Assembly (NCBI GenBank): GCA_030037775.1
Contig: JASHQB010000120.1
Location: forward strand, 1-36,508
From: Candidatus Acidiferrales bacterium
GTDB lineage: Bacteria > Acidobacteriota > Terriglobia > Acidiferrales > UBA7541
Reading direction: 5' to 3'
Length of the DNA stretch: 36,508 nt
How positions within the stretch are numbered: the first letter of the stretch is position 1; every line of letters begins with the position of its first letter. This document shows, piece by piece, positions 1 through 9,504 of the stretch. Both the position numbers and the translations under genes were made by a program. The notes under the pieces are model-generated. The model was not told where the DNA came from, made no database searches, and saw nothing but the letters and a program-made list of their open reading frames with translations.

Positions 1-810
1 AAATTCCGGAGTTTCGCGTTCGATGCGTTCCTTCAATGCGCGGAGGCTGGAGCATATTTGAAAAGTTGGATAGTGCTTGAAGGTCAAGCCGAACGCCAGC
101 GAGGGGCCAAGCATCCATCCTTGTGGCTGCGGTGCGGTGCGCATCATTTGCAATTTGCAGCGCGTGAGGTTTTTCTCGCGAAGAGATTCGGGAAATAAGG
201 TCTGAAAGTCATCGCCACCGGCGACGATAATCGAGTCCGCCTCCCATCGTTGTTCCTTCGTTTCAAGGAGCGAAGTATCGACCCGGTGAACGGCGGTGTT
301 GAAGAAGAACTGCACGCCGTAGCGCTCGGAGAGAAACTTTGGCAGGCTGCCGACAACGTGGCGAGGGTCGACAGTCAATTCCGTGGGGCTCCAAAGCGCT
401 CCCAGCAGGCCTTTAGGACGAATGGCGCGGCTGCGCTCAAGCGTTTCGTGAGGGTTGAGCCAGGCGCACTCGTAGCCGAGAGATGGCGCCTTATCGCTGA
501 ACTCCTTGCCGACCGCAGCTTCGTCGTCGCGATAAGCAGCGTGCAGCGAGCCGGTGTCGAAGAAGGGCAGCTTGGCTTCCTGCAAAACTTCAAGCCACAG
601 GGCGCGGCTGCGGAGAGCCATTTCGTGCAAAGGCCCGGCGGGCTGGCCAATCGGCCAAATCATGCCGAAGTTGCGGATGGAAGCGCCCTTGGCGGCGGGA
701 TTTCGCTCGAAGACGGCGACGCGCCGGCCAGAACGCGCGGCGATGTAGGCATGGGCCAGTCCCACGATGCCCGCGCCAACGATGGCAACATCCAGCTTCT
801 GGGCGCTCAT
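1..810 (-). CDS. FAD-dependent oxidoreductase, DAO family (TIGR03364/HpnW-like), 3' end truncated by window edge
   Basis: Manual reverse translation from ATG at 808-810: MSAQKLDVAIVGAGIVGLAHAYIAARSGRRVAVFERN..., with an N-terminal GxGxxG dinucleotide-binding motif; frame open to position 1. Not in the supplied ORF track because it runs off the edge. Confidence 0.82.
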   Translation of the reverse strand, partial: MSAQKLDVAIVGAGIVGLAHAYIAARSGRRVAVFERNPAAKGASIRNFGMIWPIGQPAGPLHEMALRSRALWLEVLQEAKLPFFDTGSLHAAYRDDEAAVGKEFSDKAPSLGYECAWLNPHETLERSRAIRPKGLLGALWSPTELTVDPRHVVGSLPKFLSERYGVQFFFNTAVHRVDTSLLETKEQRWEADSIIVAGGDDFQTLFPESLREKNLTRCKLQMMRTAPQPQGWMLGPSLAFGLTFKHYPTFQICSSLRALKERIERETPEF

Positions 811-844
811 CAATTCTCCATTCCTGTGATGGCTCCTTCGAACA

Positions 845-3058
845 CTAACGGGCGGTCGGACTTGGTGTTAACTCGGGCTCTTGGGGAGCTTGCCATCGTG
901 CAGACAATACCTCAAAGACCGGCGAGGTTTTTAGCTTTTCCATCAGCGGGAGCGGCAAAGACGCGGTCAAGCCGTCCTGGCCCTGGGCGACGGCCATGAA
1001 GAATTGCTGCACATTGAAGCGGGTTCCGTTTGTGGGCGAGCGCAGCCCACGGCGGCGCGGCAGTCCCGCGTATTGTCCATCGGGCGAGAGGAAGCGCGCC
1101 TTTTGCGTGTCGGCAAAATAGGGCAGCAGGATTTCGGAGCAGACTTTCTGGCAGAGCGCGAGATTCTTGAGGCGGAAAATTACCTCGACGCGCTCGTAGA
1201 GATTGCGTGGCATCCAGTCGGCGCTGCCCAGATAGACTTCCGTATTGCCACCATTGCCGAAGACGAAGATGCGGCTGTGTTCCAGGAAGCGGCCAACCAC
1301 GCTGCGCACGCGGATGCGGCTGCTGATGCCCCGGACGCCGGGACGCAGCGCGCAGGCGCCGCGCACGATCAGCTCAATGTGGACGCCGGCTTGTGAGGCG
1401 CGATAGAGCGCTTCGATGATGCCTTTGTCGAGCAGGGAATTCACCTTCGCGACGATGAGTGAAGGCCGGCCGGCCTTGGCGTGGGCCGCTTCGCGATCGA
1501 TCAAGCTCACGCAGTTTTTGCCGAGGTTGAGAGGCGCGACGGACAATGGGCCGTAGTGCGCTTGCTCCGAATAAGCGGTGAGGAAGTTGAAAACGTAGTG
1601 CACGGCTTCGGTAATTTGCCGATTACAAGTGAGCAGGCTCAAGTCGGTATAGAAGCGCGCGGTCGACGGATTGTAATTGCCGGTGCCGAGATGAGCGTAG
1701 CGGCGGACTTTGCCATTGGCGTCGCGGCGGACCAACAGAGCAAGCTTGCAATGCGTCTTCAATCCCACCAGGCCGTGATACACCTGCACGCCGGCTTCCT
1801 GGAGGCTGCGCGCCCAGCGGATGTTGGATGCTTCATCGAAGCGGGCTTTGAGCTCGACGACAACCGTGACTTCTTTTTTGGCCGCTGCGTCCATGAGCGC
1901 CCGGACGATAGGCGAATCTTCGCTGGTGCGATACAGCGTCTGCTTGATGGAGAGCACGTCAGGGTCGCGGGCCGCACTTTCGATGAAATCGACCACCGTG
2001 GAATATGAATCATAAGGATGATGCAGGAGCACGTCGCGCTCGCGGATAAGCTTGAAGAGCGCGCGCGGCTCGCGTGGGACGCGCAGCTCCTTCGGGGCGA
2101 AGGGGGGAAATTTCAGGTCGGGCCGCGGCGTCTGGTCGTAGAAGTTGAAAAGGCGCGACAGGTTAACCGGGCCGTTCGCTTCAAAAATCTGTCCGGCGGC
2201 CAAACGGAAATTCGAGCGGAGGCGTTCGATGATCTCCGGGTCGGCGCCGGCTTCGATTTCCAGGCGCACGGCTGCGCCTTTGCGGCGGCGATGAAGCTGC
2301 AAGTCGACGGAATCGAGGATGCTTCGCGATTCTTCTTCACGGAGGTAAAGATTGCTGTTGCGTGTGACGCGAAAAGCCGCGGACGACAGGATTTTGTATC
2401 CGTGGTACAGGCGTTCGATGTAAGCCTCAACGATATCGTGAAGGAAAATGTACTCGATGGCGCCTTCGCCGGAGGGGATGCGAAAAACGCGGGGAAGGGC
2501 GCGCGGAACAGTGACCACTCCGAGGAAGGTTTGCGAATCTTTGCGTTTGCGTTGCAGAAGGCATGCCACGCAAAGGGCCTTGTTCAAGACGCGGGGAAAG
2601 GGATGCGCGGGGTCTACGGTGACGGGCGTCATCAGCGGCTCGACATGCTCGAGATAGAATCGTTCCACAGCCTTTCGCGCTTCCGGCTTTAATTGGCGGA
2701 AGTCGCGGACTCTGACCGACTCCTCGGCGAGTGCGGGCACGAGCTTTTCGCGCCAGCAGTCGTATTGATCCTTCACGAATTCGTGAAGGCCGGTGGAAAG
2801 CTGCGCCAGCACTTCGCCGGGCGCCAGACCATCCGGACCGGTTTCTCCATGCCCCTGCTCGGCCTGTTGCAGAAGGCCGGCGACGCGAACTTCCACAAAT
2901 TCATCGAGGTTGCTCGCGGTAATCGCGAGAAACTTGACGCGTTCGAGCAGTGGATTGGTAGTGTCGAGAGCTTCCTCCAAAACGCGGCGATTGAATTGCA
3001 GCCAGGAAAGATGGCGGTTAAAGAAAAAGCGCGGATGTTCTGACGTGGAGCGGCGCAT
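845..3058 (-). CDS. ppk1: Polyphosphate kinase 1
   Basis: 737 aa; FFNRHLSWLQFNRRVLEEA...LAITASNLDEF N-terminus, plus SIKQTLYRTSEDSPIV, HLGTGNYNP and VYLGSADWMPRNL motifs typical of PPK1. Confidence 0.97.
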   Translation of the reverse strand: MRRSTSEHPRFFFNRHLSWLQFNRRVLEEALDTTNPLLERVKFLAITASNLDEFVEVRVAGLLQQAEQGHGETGPDGLAPGEVLAQLSTGLHEFVKDQYDCWREKLVPALAEESVRVRDFRQLKPEARKAVERFYLEHVEPLMTPVTVDPAHPFPRVLNKALCVACLLQRKRKDSQTFLGVVTVPRALPRVFRIPSGEGAIEYIFLHDIVEAYIERLYHGYKILSSAAFRVTRNSNLYLREEESRSILDSVDLQLHRRRKGAAVRLEIEAGADPEIIERLRSNFRLAAGQIFEANGPVNLSRLFNFYDQTPRPDLKFPPFAPKELRVPREPRALFKLIRERDVLLHHPYDSYSTVVDFIESAARDPDVLSIKQTLYRTSEDSPIVRALMDAAAKKEVTVVVELKARFDEASNIRWARSLQEAGVQVYHGLVGLKTHCKLALLVRRDANGKVRRYAHLGTGNYNPSTARFYTDLSLLTCNRQITEAVHYVFNFLTAYSEQAHYGPLSVAPLNLGKNCVSLIDREAAHAKAGRPSLIVAKVNSLLDKGIIEALYRASQAGVHIELIVRGACALRPGVRGISSRIRVRSVVGRFLEHSRIFVFGNGGNTEVYLGSADWMPRNLYERVEVIFRLKNLALCQKVCSEILLPYFADTQKARFLSPDGQYAGLPRRRGLRSPTNGTRFNVQQFFMAVAQGQDGLTASLPLPLMEKLKTSPVFEVLSARWQAPQEPELTPSPTAR

Positions 3059-3226
3059 GGGAACCTCTGAGCAGGGTAAGCCTACAGCATGAATGTTACA
3101 GGGTGGTTACACGCTTGGCGATGCGAGGACAGGCAGGTTGACAATGGCGCCCGATTCGTGAGAGATTTTCCTTGTGGCGAATAAAAAGCGAAACTAATTG
3201 ATTGTGGTTTTTGCCGCCTACCTGCG

Positions 3227-4081
3227 ATGCCTCGGAATTTCGCGCAATTGCGCTCTCAAGTGGAAGGCGCCCTCGCCGGACGCGTTGCCGCTCCCTTTGA
3301 ATATCGCGAGCGCCGCGCCACAGAGAACACTTCCACGGGCATTGATGAAATCGATTTGTTGACGGGCGGATTTCCGCGAGGCGCGCTGACGGAAATCTTT
3401 GGCCCAGCTTGTTCGGGCCGGACAAGCCTGTTGGTTTCCGCTTTGGGGATGCGAACGGCCCAGGCGGAAGCTTGCGCGTTGATTGACGCATGCGATGCCT
3501 TCGACCCGTGCCAGGCAGAAGCCGCGGGCGTGGAACTGAAGCAGTTGCTATGGGTGCGCTGCCGGAATATCAATCATGCCCTTCGCGCCACGGATCTGCT
3601 TTTGCAGGGCGGCGGATTCAGTTTTGTATGCCTGGATCTAAGCGATGTTCCACGTAAAACAGTGCGCCAGCTTCCGCTGGATGCATGGTTTCGTTTCCGG
3701 CGCGCCGTGGAAAACACCCAGACGATTCTGGTGATCATCGAGCAAGAGCCGAATGCAAAAACGTGCGCTTCGCTGGTTTTGAAGCTCGAAGGCGGGCTGG
3801 TTCACTGGTCTACTGCACAGCCAAGGGAAATATCCGAAGCCCGCACGGGAGATTTTGCATGGCCATCCTTTGTGCGGTTGCTGGATGGCCTTGACGTGCA
3901 TGCCGGCGTGGTGCGTTCGCGCATAAACCCGGTCAGCAGAATGGAATTTCGCGAAGGGCGCATTTCCAGCGCTACGAGCGGTTCATCCAACTCCCTTGAA
4001 ACAATCTTCCGGGCAAACGCAATGCCGTGGCGCTTCACCGATGCGCGCGTTGAACCAAAACTCGGATCCTTTGAAGGCTAA
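3227..4081 (+). CDS. imuA: ImuA-like RecA-fold protein of the translesion mutasome
   Basis: 284 aa; STGIDEIDLLTGGFPRGALTEIFGPACSGRTSLL resembles RecA/ImuA N-terminal motifs; directly upstream of imuB and dnaE2. Confidence 0.85.
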   Translation: MPRNFAQLRSQVEGALAGRVAAPFEYRERRATENTSTGIDEIDLLTGGFPRGALTEIFGPACSGRTSLLVSALGMRTAQAEACALIDACDAFDPCQAEAAGVELKQLLWVRCRNINHALRATDLLLQGGGFSFVCLDLSDVPRKTVRQLPLDAWFRFRRAVENTQTILVIIEQEPNAKTCASLVLKLEGGLVHWSTAQPREISEARTGDFAWPSFVRLLDGLDVHAGVVRSRINPVSRMEFREGRISSATSGSSNSLETIFRANAMPWRFTDARVEPKLGSFEG

Positions 4082-4092
4082 ACAGGAGATCT

Positions 4093-5745
4093 TTGCAAAT
4101 ACAGCTATCGGAATCGATTGGCATGGCATTCGCTTCTATCTACGTCCCCGACTTTATTTTGCAGGCCGTATTGTGCGCTGAGCCTGCTTTGCGTGGCCGC
4201 GCGGTCGCTCTTTGGGACGGAACTCCTCCCCTTCGCAGCGTTGTGGCGGTGAACGATTCCGCGACGCAGGCAGGAATCGAAATCGGAATGACCGAGCCGC
4301 AAGCCGCTCAGTTTTGCGGAGTGGAAAAAAGGAATCGCTCGCGCACATGCGAGGAATCGCTGCACATAGCGCTGCTACAGATGGGCCGGACTATTTCTCC
4401 GCGAATCGAAGACACGACACTCGATACGATCGTGCTTGATCTCACGGGCCTGCATCGTTTTTGGGGCTCCCAGGAAAAAATTGCGCGTGAGCTGGCGCGG
4501 CGCGCGGCGGAACTCGGCTTGGCAGTGAATGTCGCGATAGCGGCAAATATCGATGTGGCTCTTCATGCCGCGCGGGGTTTCCCGGGAATTACTTTCATTC
4601 CTCGGGGTGAAGAATCGAAACGTTTGGGCCGCTTGCCTGTCCGCACGCTTTCTCCTTCCGTCGAAATTCTGGAAACGTTGGAACGCTGGGGCGTGAGCAG
4701 GTGCGAGGAATTGGCGGCATTGCCCGTCCTGCAGCTTTCCGAGCGGCTGGGTCAGGAAGGCGTGCGTTTGCACGAATTGGCGCGCGGCGCAAGCGTGCGT
4801 TCCCTGGTGCTGGCCGAATCGGAGATGCGTTTCGAAGAGGAGATCGAGCTCGAAGATGCCGTGGAGGAGCTTGAGCCGCTGGCGTTTCTGCTGGGGCGCC
4901 TGCTCGATCAATTGTGCGTGCGGCTGCAGGCGCACGCTTTGGCCGCCGCGGCGATTCATTTGCGACTTACGTTGGGCGATGCGTTCGAAAAAGAGCCGCC
5001 GATCCGTGGAGAAGCACCCGCCGCGGAAGCTCCCAAAAATTACGAGAAAACAATGCGTTTGCCCGTGCCAATGCGGGACTCGAAATTGCTTTTGAATTTG
5101 CTGCGTTTGCAATTACAAGCGGACCCTCCTCAGGCAACGATACGCAAAATTGCGCTTGCGGCCGAAGCGGCGCGGCACCGCGCGGCGCAAAATGGGCTAT
5201 TCCGCCGCAATTCCATTGATCCGGAAAAATTGGAGCTGATCATTGCGCGGCTGGCGAATCTGGTGGGCAGCCTGAACGTCGGCTCGCCGGAAACTATGGA
5301 TACGCATCGTCCCGGCGCATTTCGTATGAAGCGATTTGCTCCGACACCGAATGAAATGAAATTCCGCCGGAAAACTGGCCATACGATCGCGGCGGCAAAT
5401 CGCAAAGCAGAGGATGAACCCAAGCTGCGAAGGGCAACCGTTGCGCTGCGAAATTTCCGACCAGAATGGCTGGCGAAAATTGAACTACGGGAAGAGCGCC
5501 CTCTTCACATTTCTTTTCGCGGCATGCGCGGCAGAATTGTGGCGGCTTCCGGACCCTGGCGCACTGCGGGAGATTGGTGGCAGGAAGAAGCGTGGCATCA
5601 CGATGAATGGGACATTTATATACGCTTTGATTCTGGCGCGTTGTTCCTGGAGCGTGATTTGCCCGGGGAGGTGCAAGACGGCCTCTATCGTATTTATTAC
5701 GACGGTTTGCGCCGCAGCTGGTTTGTACGTGGAAGATACGATTGA
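4093..5745 (+). CDS. imuB: ImuB, Y-family polymerase-like accessory protein (probable start TTG 4093 or ATG 4123)
   Basis: 550 aa; FASIYVPDFILQAVL N-terminus, DTIVLDLTGLHRFWGS, DTHRPGAF and C-terminal GPWRTAGDWW...WFVRGRYD typical of ImuB. Confidence 0.93.
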   Translation: MQIQLSESIGMAFASIYVPDFILQAVLCAEPALRGRAVALWDGTPPLRSVVAVNDSATQAGIEIGMTEPQAAQFCGVEKRNRSRTCEESLHIALLQMGRTISPRIEDTTLDTIVLDLTGLHRFWGSQEKIARELARRAAELGLAVNVAIAANIDVALHAARGFPGITFIPRGEESKRLGRLPVRTLSPSVEILETLERWGVSRCEELAALPVLQLSERLGQEGVRLHELARGASVRSLVLAESEMRFEEEIELEDAVEELEPLAFLLGRLLDQLCVRLQAHALAAAAIHLRLTLGDAFEKEPPIRGEAPAAEAPKNYEKTMRLPVPMRDSKLLLNLLRLQLQADPPQATIRKIALAAEAARHRAAQNGLFRRNSIDPEKLELIIARLANLVGSLNVGSPETMDTHRPGAFRMKRFAPTPNEMKFRRKTGHTIAAANRKAEDEPKLRRATVALRNFRPEWLAKIELREERPLHISFRGMRGRIVAASGPWRTAGDWWQEEAWHHDEWDIYIRFDSGALFLERDLPGEVQDGLYRIYYDGLRRSWFVRGRYD

Positions 5746-8700
5746 CGAGACGATCGATGTACACCGAACTCCATACCCGTTCTGCATTCAGTTTTTTGGA
5801 AGGTGCTTCCCTGCCGGAAGAACTGGCCACAGTATGCGCAGAATGGGGAATGCAAGCGATGGCGCTGCTTGACCGCGACGGAGTGTACGGCGCGCCGCGT
5901 TTTTATCTTGCCGCACAAAAAGCTTCTATCGGGGCGCATATCGGCGCAGAAATTAGTGCGGTGGAAGGCTGGCGCTATCCCTTGCTGGTTTCGTCCCGCC
6001 TGGGCTATCAAAACCTTTGCCGTCTGATCACGAAGATGAAATTGCGCGCGGCGAAGGGCGAAGGCGGCGTTTTATCTTCGGAGCTTGCAGAATATTCAGC
6101 GGGGCTGATCTGCTTGACTGGAGGCGCGGAAGGGCCGCTGGCGCATGCCTTGCAGCGCGGCGGAACGGATGAAGGCAGCGCGTGTGTGCAGCAGCTCTGC
6201 GAATTATTCGGCCGCCAAGATGTCTACGTCGAATTGCAGCGGCATTATTGCCGGGAAGAAGAAGCGCGCAATCAAGCCGCGGTGGCCATTGCGCGGAAAC
6301 TTGGTTTGCCGTTGCTGGCCACCAATGGTGTGTGCTACGGGCTGCCGCAACGCCGCGAAGTGATGGATGTTTTCACGGCGATACGCCATCACCGCACTTT
6401 GGCCACCGCGGGCCGGCTGCTGGCGCGCAATTCCGAACGTTATTTGAAACCGCCTGCGGAGATGGAAAAACTCTTTTGCGATTTGCCAGAAGCGCTCGCC
6501 AATACCCATGAGCTTTCTTCGCGCCTGCAATTCAGTTTGAAGAATTTGGGCTATCAATTTCCCAACTATCCCGTTCCGGGCGGGCAATCTCAGGTTCATT
6601 TTCTGCGCGAGCGCGCGTACGAGGGCATGATTCGCCGCTACGGTTCCGGCGATGAGCGCGCGCAGCGGCAAATCGATCACGAACTGAGCATCATTGAAAA
6701 ACTTCATCTCGAAGGCTACTTCCTGATCGTTTGGGACATCGTGCGATTTTGCCGCGAACAAAATATTCTGGTGCAGGGCCGCGGCTCGGCGGCGAACAGC
6801 GCCGTTTGCTACGCGCTGGGAATCACGGCCGTGGATCCTGTGAAGATGGAACTGCTTTTCGAACGCTTCCTCACCGAAGAGCGTGGAGAATGGCCGGATA
6901 TCGACCTCGACCTGCCCAGCGGAGACCAGCGCGAACGCGCCATTCAGTATGTGTATCAGCGCTATGGAAAATTGGGTGCGGCGATGACCGCGAATGTGAT
7001 CACGTATCGCGGGCGCTCGGCGGCGCGCGAAATCGGCAAAGTGATGTCCTTCGATTCGGAAATCCTCAATCGCTTGACCAGTTTGGTCGGCCACTGGGAA
7101 TACCACGACGCCAACGACACGCTCGACAGGAAATTTCATGATGCAGGGCTGAATCTCGCGCATCCGCAAATCCGGAAATTCCTGGAACTTTGCACGGAGG
7201 TACAGGATTTGCCGCGTCATCTGGGGCAGCATTCCGGCGGACTGGTGATCTGCCAGGGCCAATTGGATTCGGTGGTGCCGCTGGAGCCGGCGACGATGCC
7301 CGGTCGCGTTGTGGTGCAGTGGGATAAAGATGATTGTGCGGATATGGGCATGGTGAAAGTGGATCTGCTCGGGCTGGGCATGATGGCTGCGCTGGAAGAT
7401 TGTTTACACATCATCAAGCAGGATTACGGCGAGAAAATCGATTTGGGGCGCCTGCCGGTCGGCGATCCCGCTGTTTACGCAGCGCTGCAAAAAGCGGATA
7501 CCGTGGGCATGTTTCAGATTGAAAGCCGCGCGCAGATGTCGTGCTTGCCACGGCTCCGGCCTACAAAGTTTTACGACATTGTCGTGCAAGTCGCGATCAT
7601 CCGGCCAGGCCCGATCGTCGGCGAAATGGTGAATCCCTATTTGAAGCGCCGCCAGGGCCGCGAAGCGGTTGACTATCCTCATCCTTCGCTTGAGCCAGTT
7701 CTCAAACGGACGCTGGGAATTCCTCTATTTCAAGAGCAACTGCTGCGCATCGCCATGATCGCCGCCGGATTCACGGGAGGCGAGGCGGAAGAGCTTCGCC
7801 GCGCCTTCGGATTCAAGCGCTCCGAAAAACGCATGAAGGAGGTAGAGCGGAAACTTCGCCTCGGCATGGATCGAAATGGGATTGGCCAGCAGGTGCAGGA
7901 CAAAATCATTCAGGCCATCACTTCGTTTGCGTTATATGGATTTCCTGAATCTCACGCCGCGAGTTTCGCTCTTCTCGCATACGCCAGCGCTTATTTCAAA
8001 TGCCATTACCTGGCCGCTTTCACCGCGGCCATGCTGAACAATCAGCCCATGGGATTTTATCAGCCAGCAACGCTGGTGAAAGATGCGCAGCGGCACGGCT
8101 TGAAAATCAAGCCCATCGATGTGACCTGCTCGGATTGGCTGTGCACGCTCGAAAAAACTGGCGTGGGTTTCAGCATGCGCCTCGGCCTGCGTTACGTCAA
8201 AGGACTGCGCGCCGATGTTGCCGCGATGATTGTCAGCGAACGCGCCATTCGCCCGTTTGCTTCCATAGATGAGCTCAAGCTTCGCGTCCCTGCCATCCAG
8301 AAAGATGAACTGGCCACGCTGGCGGCGATTGGCAGCTTGAATCACATCGGAGGCAAGCGCAACGGCCATCGCCGTGAAGCTCTGTGGCAGATCGAACGCG
8401 CCGCCCGCAGCGCCGGCCCTTTGCTCGCATCCGCGGAATCGTCAGAGCCAACAGAAAATCAATCGTCGGAGGAATCGAAAGAGTTCGAAATTTCCGCCGC
8501 TTCGCCTTTGCCCCCGATGAACTTGGAAGAGCGGCTGGTAGCTGATTTCAAAGGCACCGGCATGACCGTCGGCCCTCATCCCATGGGTTATTACCGCGCG
8601 AACATGAAGAAGCGCGGGATTCGATCGGCCATCGAGCTCACCCAGTTGCCAAATGGCATCCATGTGCGCGTTGCCGGCTCCGTCATTGCACGCCAGCGTC

Positions 8701-8933
8701 CCGGAACGGCAAAAGGTTTTGTGTTTCTGAGCCTTGAAGATGAAACTGGAATCGCCAATGCCATCATTACGCCGCAAGTGTTTGCGAAAAATCATCTGAC
8801 CATCGTCCATCATCAGTTTTTGCTGATCGATGGCCAGTTGCAGAATCTCGATAACGTCGTTTCCGTAAAGGTCGAACGGGTCGTGCCCTTGCAGATCACC
8901 AAAGCAGAAACCAGCTCACACGACTTTCATTGA
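5742..8933 (+). CDS. dnaE2: Error-prone DNA polymerase III alpha subunit DnaE2 (ATG alternative at 5757)
   Basis: 1063 aa; MYTELHTRSAFSFLEGASLPEEL, VQGRGSAANSAVCYALGIT, WPDIDLDLPSGDQRERAIQYVY, FQEQLLRIAMIAAGFTGGEAEELRRA; overlaps the imuB stop codon. Confidence 0.97.
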   Translation: MTRRSMYTELHTRSAFSFLEGASLPEELATVCAEWGMQAMALLDRDGVYGAPRFYLAAQKASIGAHIGAEISAVEGWRYPLLVSSRLGYQNLCRLITKMKLRAAKGEGGVLSSELAEYSAGLICLTGGAEGPLAHALQRGGTDEGSACVQQLCELFGRQDVYVELQRHYCREEEARNQAAVAIARKLGLPLLATNGVCYGLPQRREVMDVFTAIRHHRTLATAGRLLARNSERYLKPPAEMEKLFCDLPEALANTHELSSRLQFSLKNLGYQFPNYPVPGGQSQVHFLRERAYEGMIRRYGSGDERAQRQIDHELSIIEKLHLEGYFLIVWDIVRFCREQNILVQGRGSAANSAVCYALGITAVDPVKMELLFERFLTEERGEWPDIDLDLPSGDQRERAIQYVYQRYGKLGAAMTANVITYRGRSAAREIGKVMSFDSEILNRLTSLVGHWEYHDANDTLDRKFHDAGLNLAHPQIRKFLELCTEVQDLPRHLGQHSGGLVICQGQLDSVVPLEPATMPGRVVVQWDKDDCADMGMVKVDLLGLGMMAALEDCLHIIKQDYGEKIDLGRLPVGDPAVYAALQKADTVGMFQIESRAQMSCLPRLRPTKFYDIVVQVAIIRPGPIVGEMVNPYLKRRQGREAVDYPHPSLEPVLKRTLGIPLFQEQLLRIAMIAAGFTGGEAEELRRAFGFKRSEKRMKEVERKLRLGMDRNGIGQQVQDKIIQAITSFALYGFPESHAASFALLAYASAYFKCHYLAAFTAAMLNNQPMGFYQPATLVKDAQRHGLKIKPIDVTCSDWLCTLEKTGVGFSMRLGLRYVKGLRADVAAMIVSERAIRPFASIDELKLRVPAIQKDELATLAAIGSLNHIGGKRNGHRREALWQIERAARSAGPLLASAESSEPTENQSSEESKEFEISAASPLPPMNLEERLVADFKGTGMTVGPHPMGYYRANMKKRGIRSAIELTQLPNGIHVRVAGSVIARQRPGTAKGFVFLSLEDETGIANAIITPQVFAKNHLTIVHHQFLLIDGQLQNLDNVVSVKVERVVPLQITKAETSSHDFH

Positions 8934-8958
8934 AGCGAAGTTAGGCGACCGCGCTGAA

Positions 8959-9432
8959 TCAGTGTGACTTCAGCCGCAAGATTTCTCTGCCGATTGCATT
9001 GGCCACGGCGGCAACTTGAGCGTCGCTTTCGTATTCTTGCCGTGGCCAAAAGAATCCGCGAAGTCCATCGCCCTTTCGCCGCGGGACGACGTGCACGTGA
9101 AAATGTGGAACGCTTTGGCTGACGATATTGTTGACAGCGATGAACGTTCCCTCGGCATGCATCGCATTTTGCACCGCCATGGCCACCACGCGCACATTGT
9201 CGAAAACGGCGTGCAGCAATGCGGCGTCAAGATCCGTCAGCGTCGCCGCATGCCGTTTCGCGATCAGCAGGCAATGCCCCGGAAACAGTGGCCGGTGGTC
9301 GAGAAAGACGAAAGTATCTTCGTCTTCCCATACGCGAAAGGCATTCCCCGGATCATTTTGGATGGCGCAGAACGCGCATTCACGCTTGACCGAGCGCTGA
9401 GTTGATGGTTTTCGACGCACGCTGGTGTTCAA
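8959..9432 (-). CDS. HIT family protein
   Basis: 157 aa; CAFCAIQNDPGNAFRVWEDEDTFVFLDHRPLFPGHCLLIAKRH and FHVHVVPR (HxHxH-like histidine triad). Confidence 0.92.
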   Translation of the reverse strand: MNTSVRRKPSTQRSVKRECAFCAIQNDPGNAFRVWEDEDTFVFLDHRPLFPGHCLLIAKRHAATLTDLDAALLHAVFDNVRVVAMAVQNAMHAEGTFIAVNNIVSQSVPHFHVHVVPRRKGDGLRGFFWPRQEYESDAQVAAVANAIGREILRLKSH

Positions 9433-9443
9433 TCTCGTCCACT

Positions 9444-9449
9444 TATAAT
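9444..9449 (+). promoter_or_regulatory. Candidate -10 element (TATAAT) upstream of the Rieske oxygenase
   Basis: Perfect TATAAT in the HIT/oxygenase divergent intergenic region; no convincing -35 at 16-18 bp upstream. Confidence 0.3.
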
Positions 9450-9504
9450 ACAGCTTGAACCGGTAGCGTAGCGCCGAGCAAGTTGCCGAAGACTTCCCAA
9501 GCTG

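Noticed and set aside
6204-7262. 352-aa minus-strand ORF inside dnaE2
   Set aside because: Antisense shadow ORF; dnaE2 is intact and conserved on the other strand.
8953-8974. Inverted repeat GCTGAA-N10-TTCAGC at the dnaE2/HIT convergent junction as a terminator
   Set aside because: Only a 6-bp stem with a 10-nt loop, no T-tract, and it overlaps the HIT coding end.
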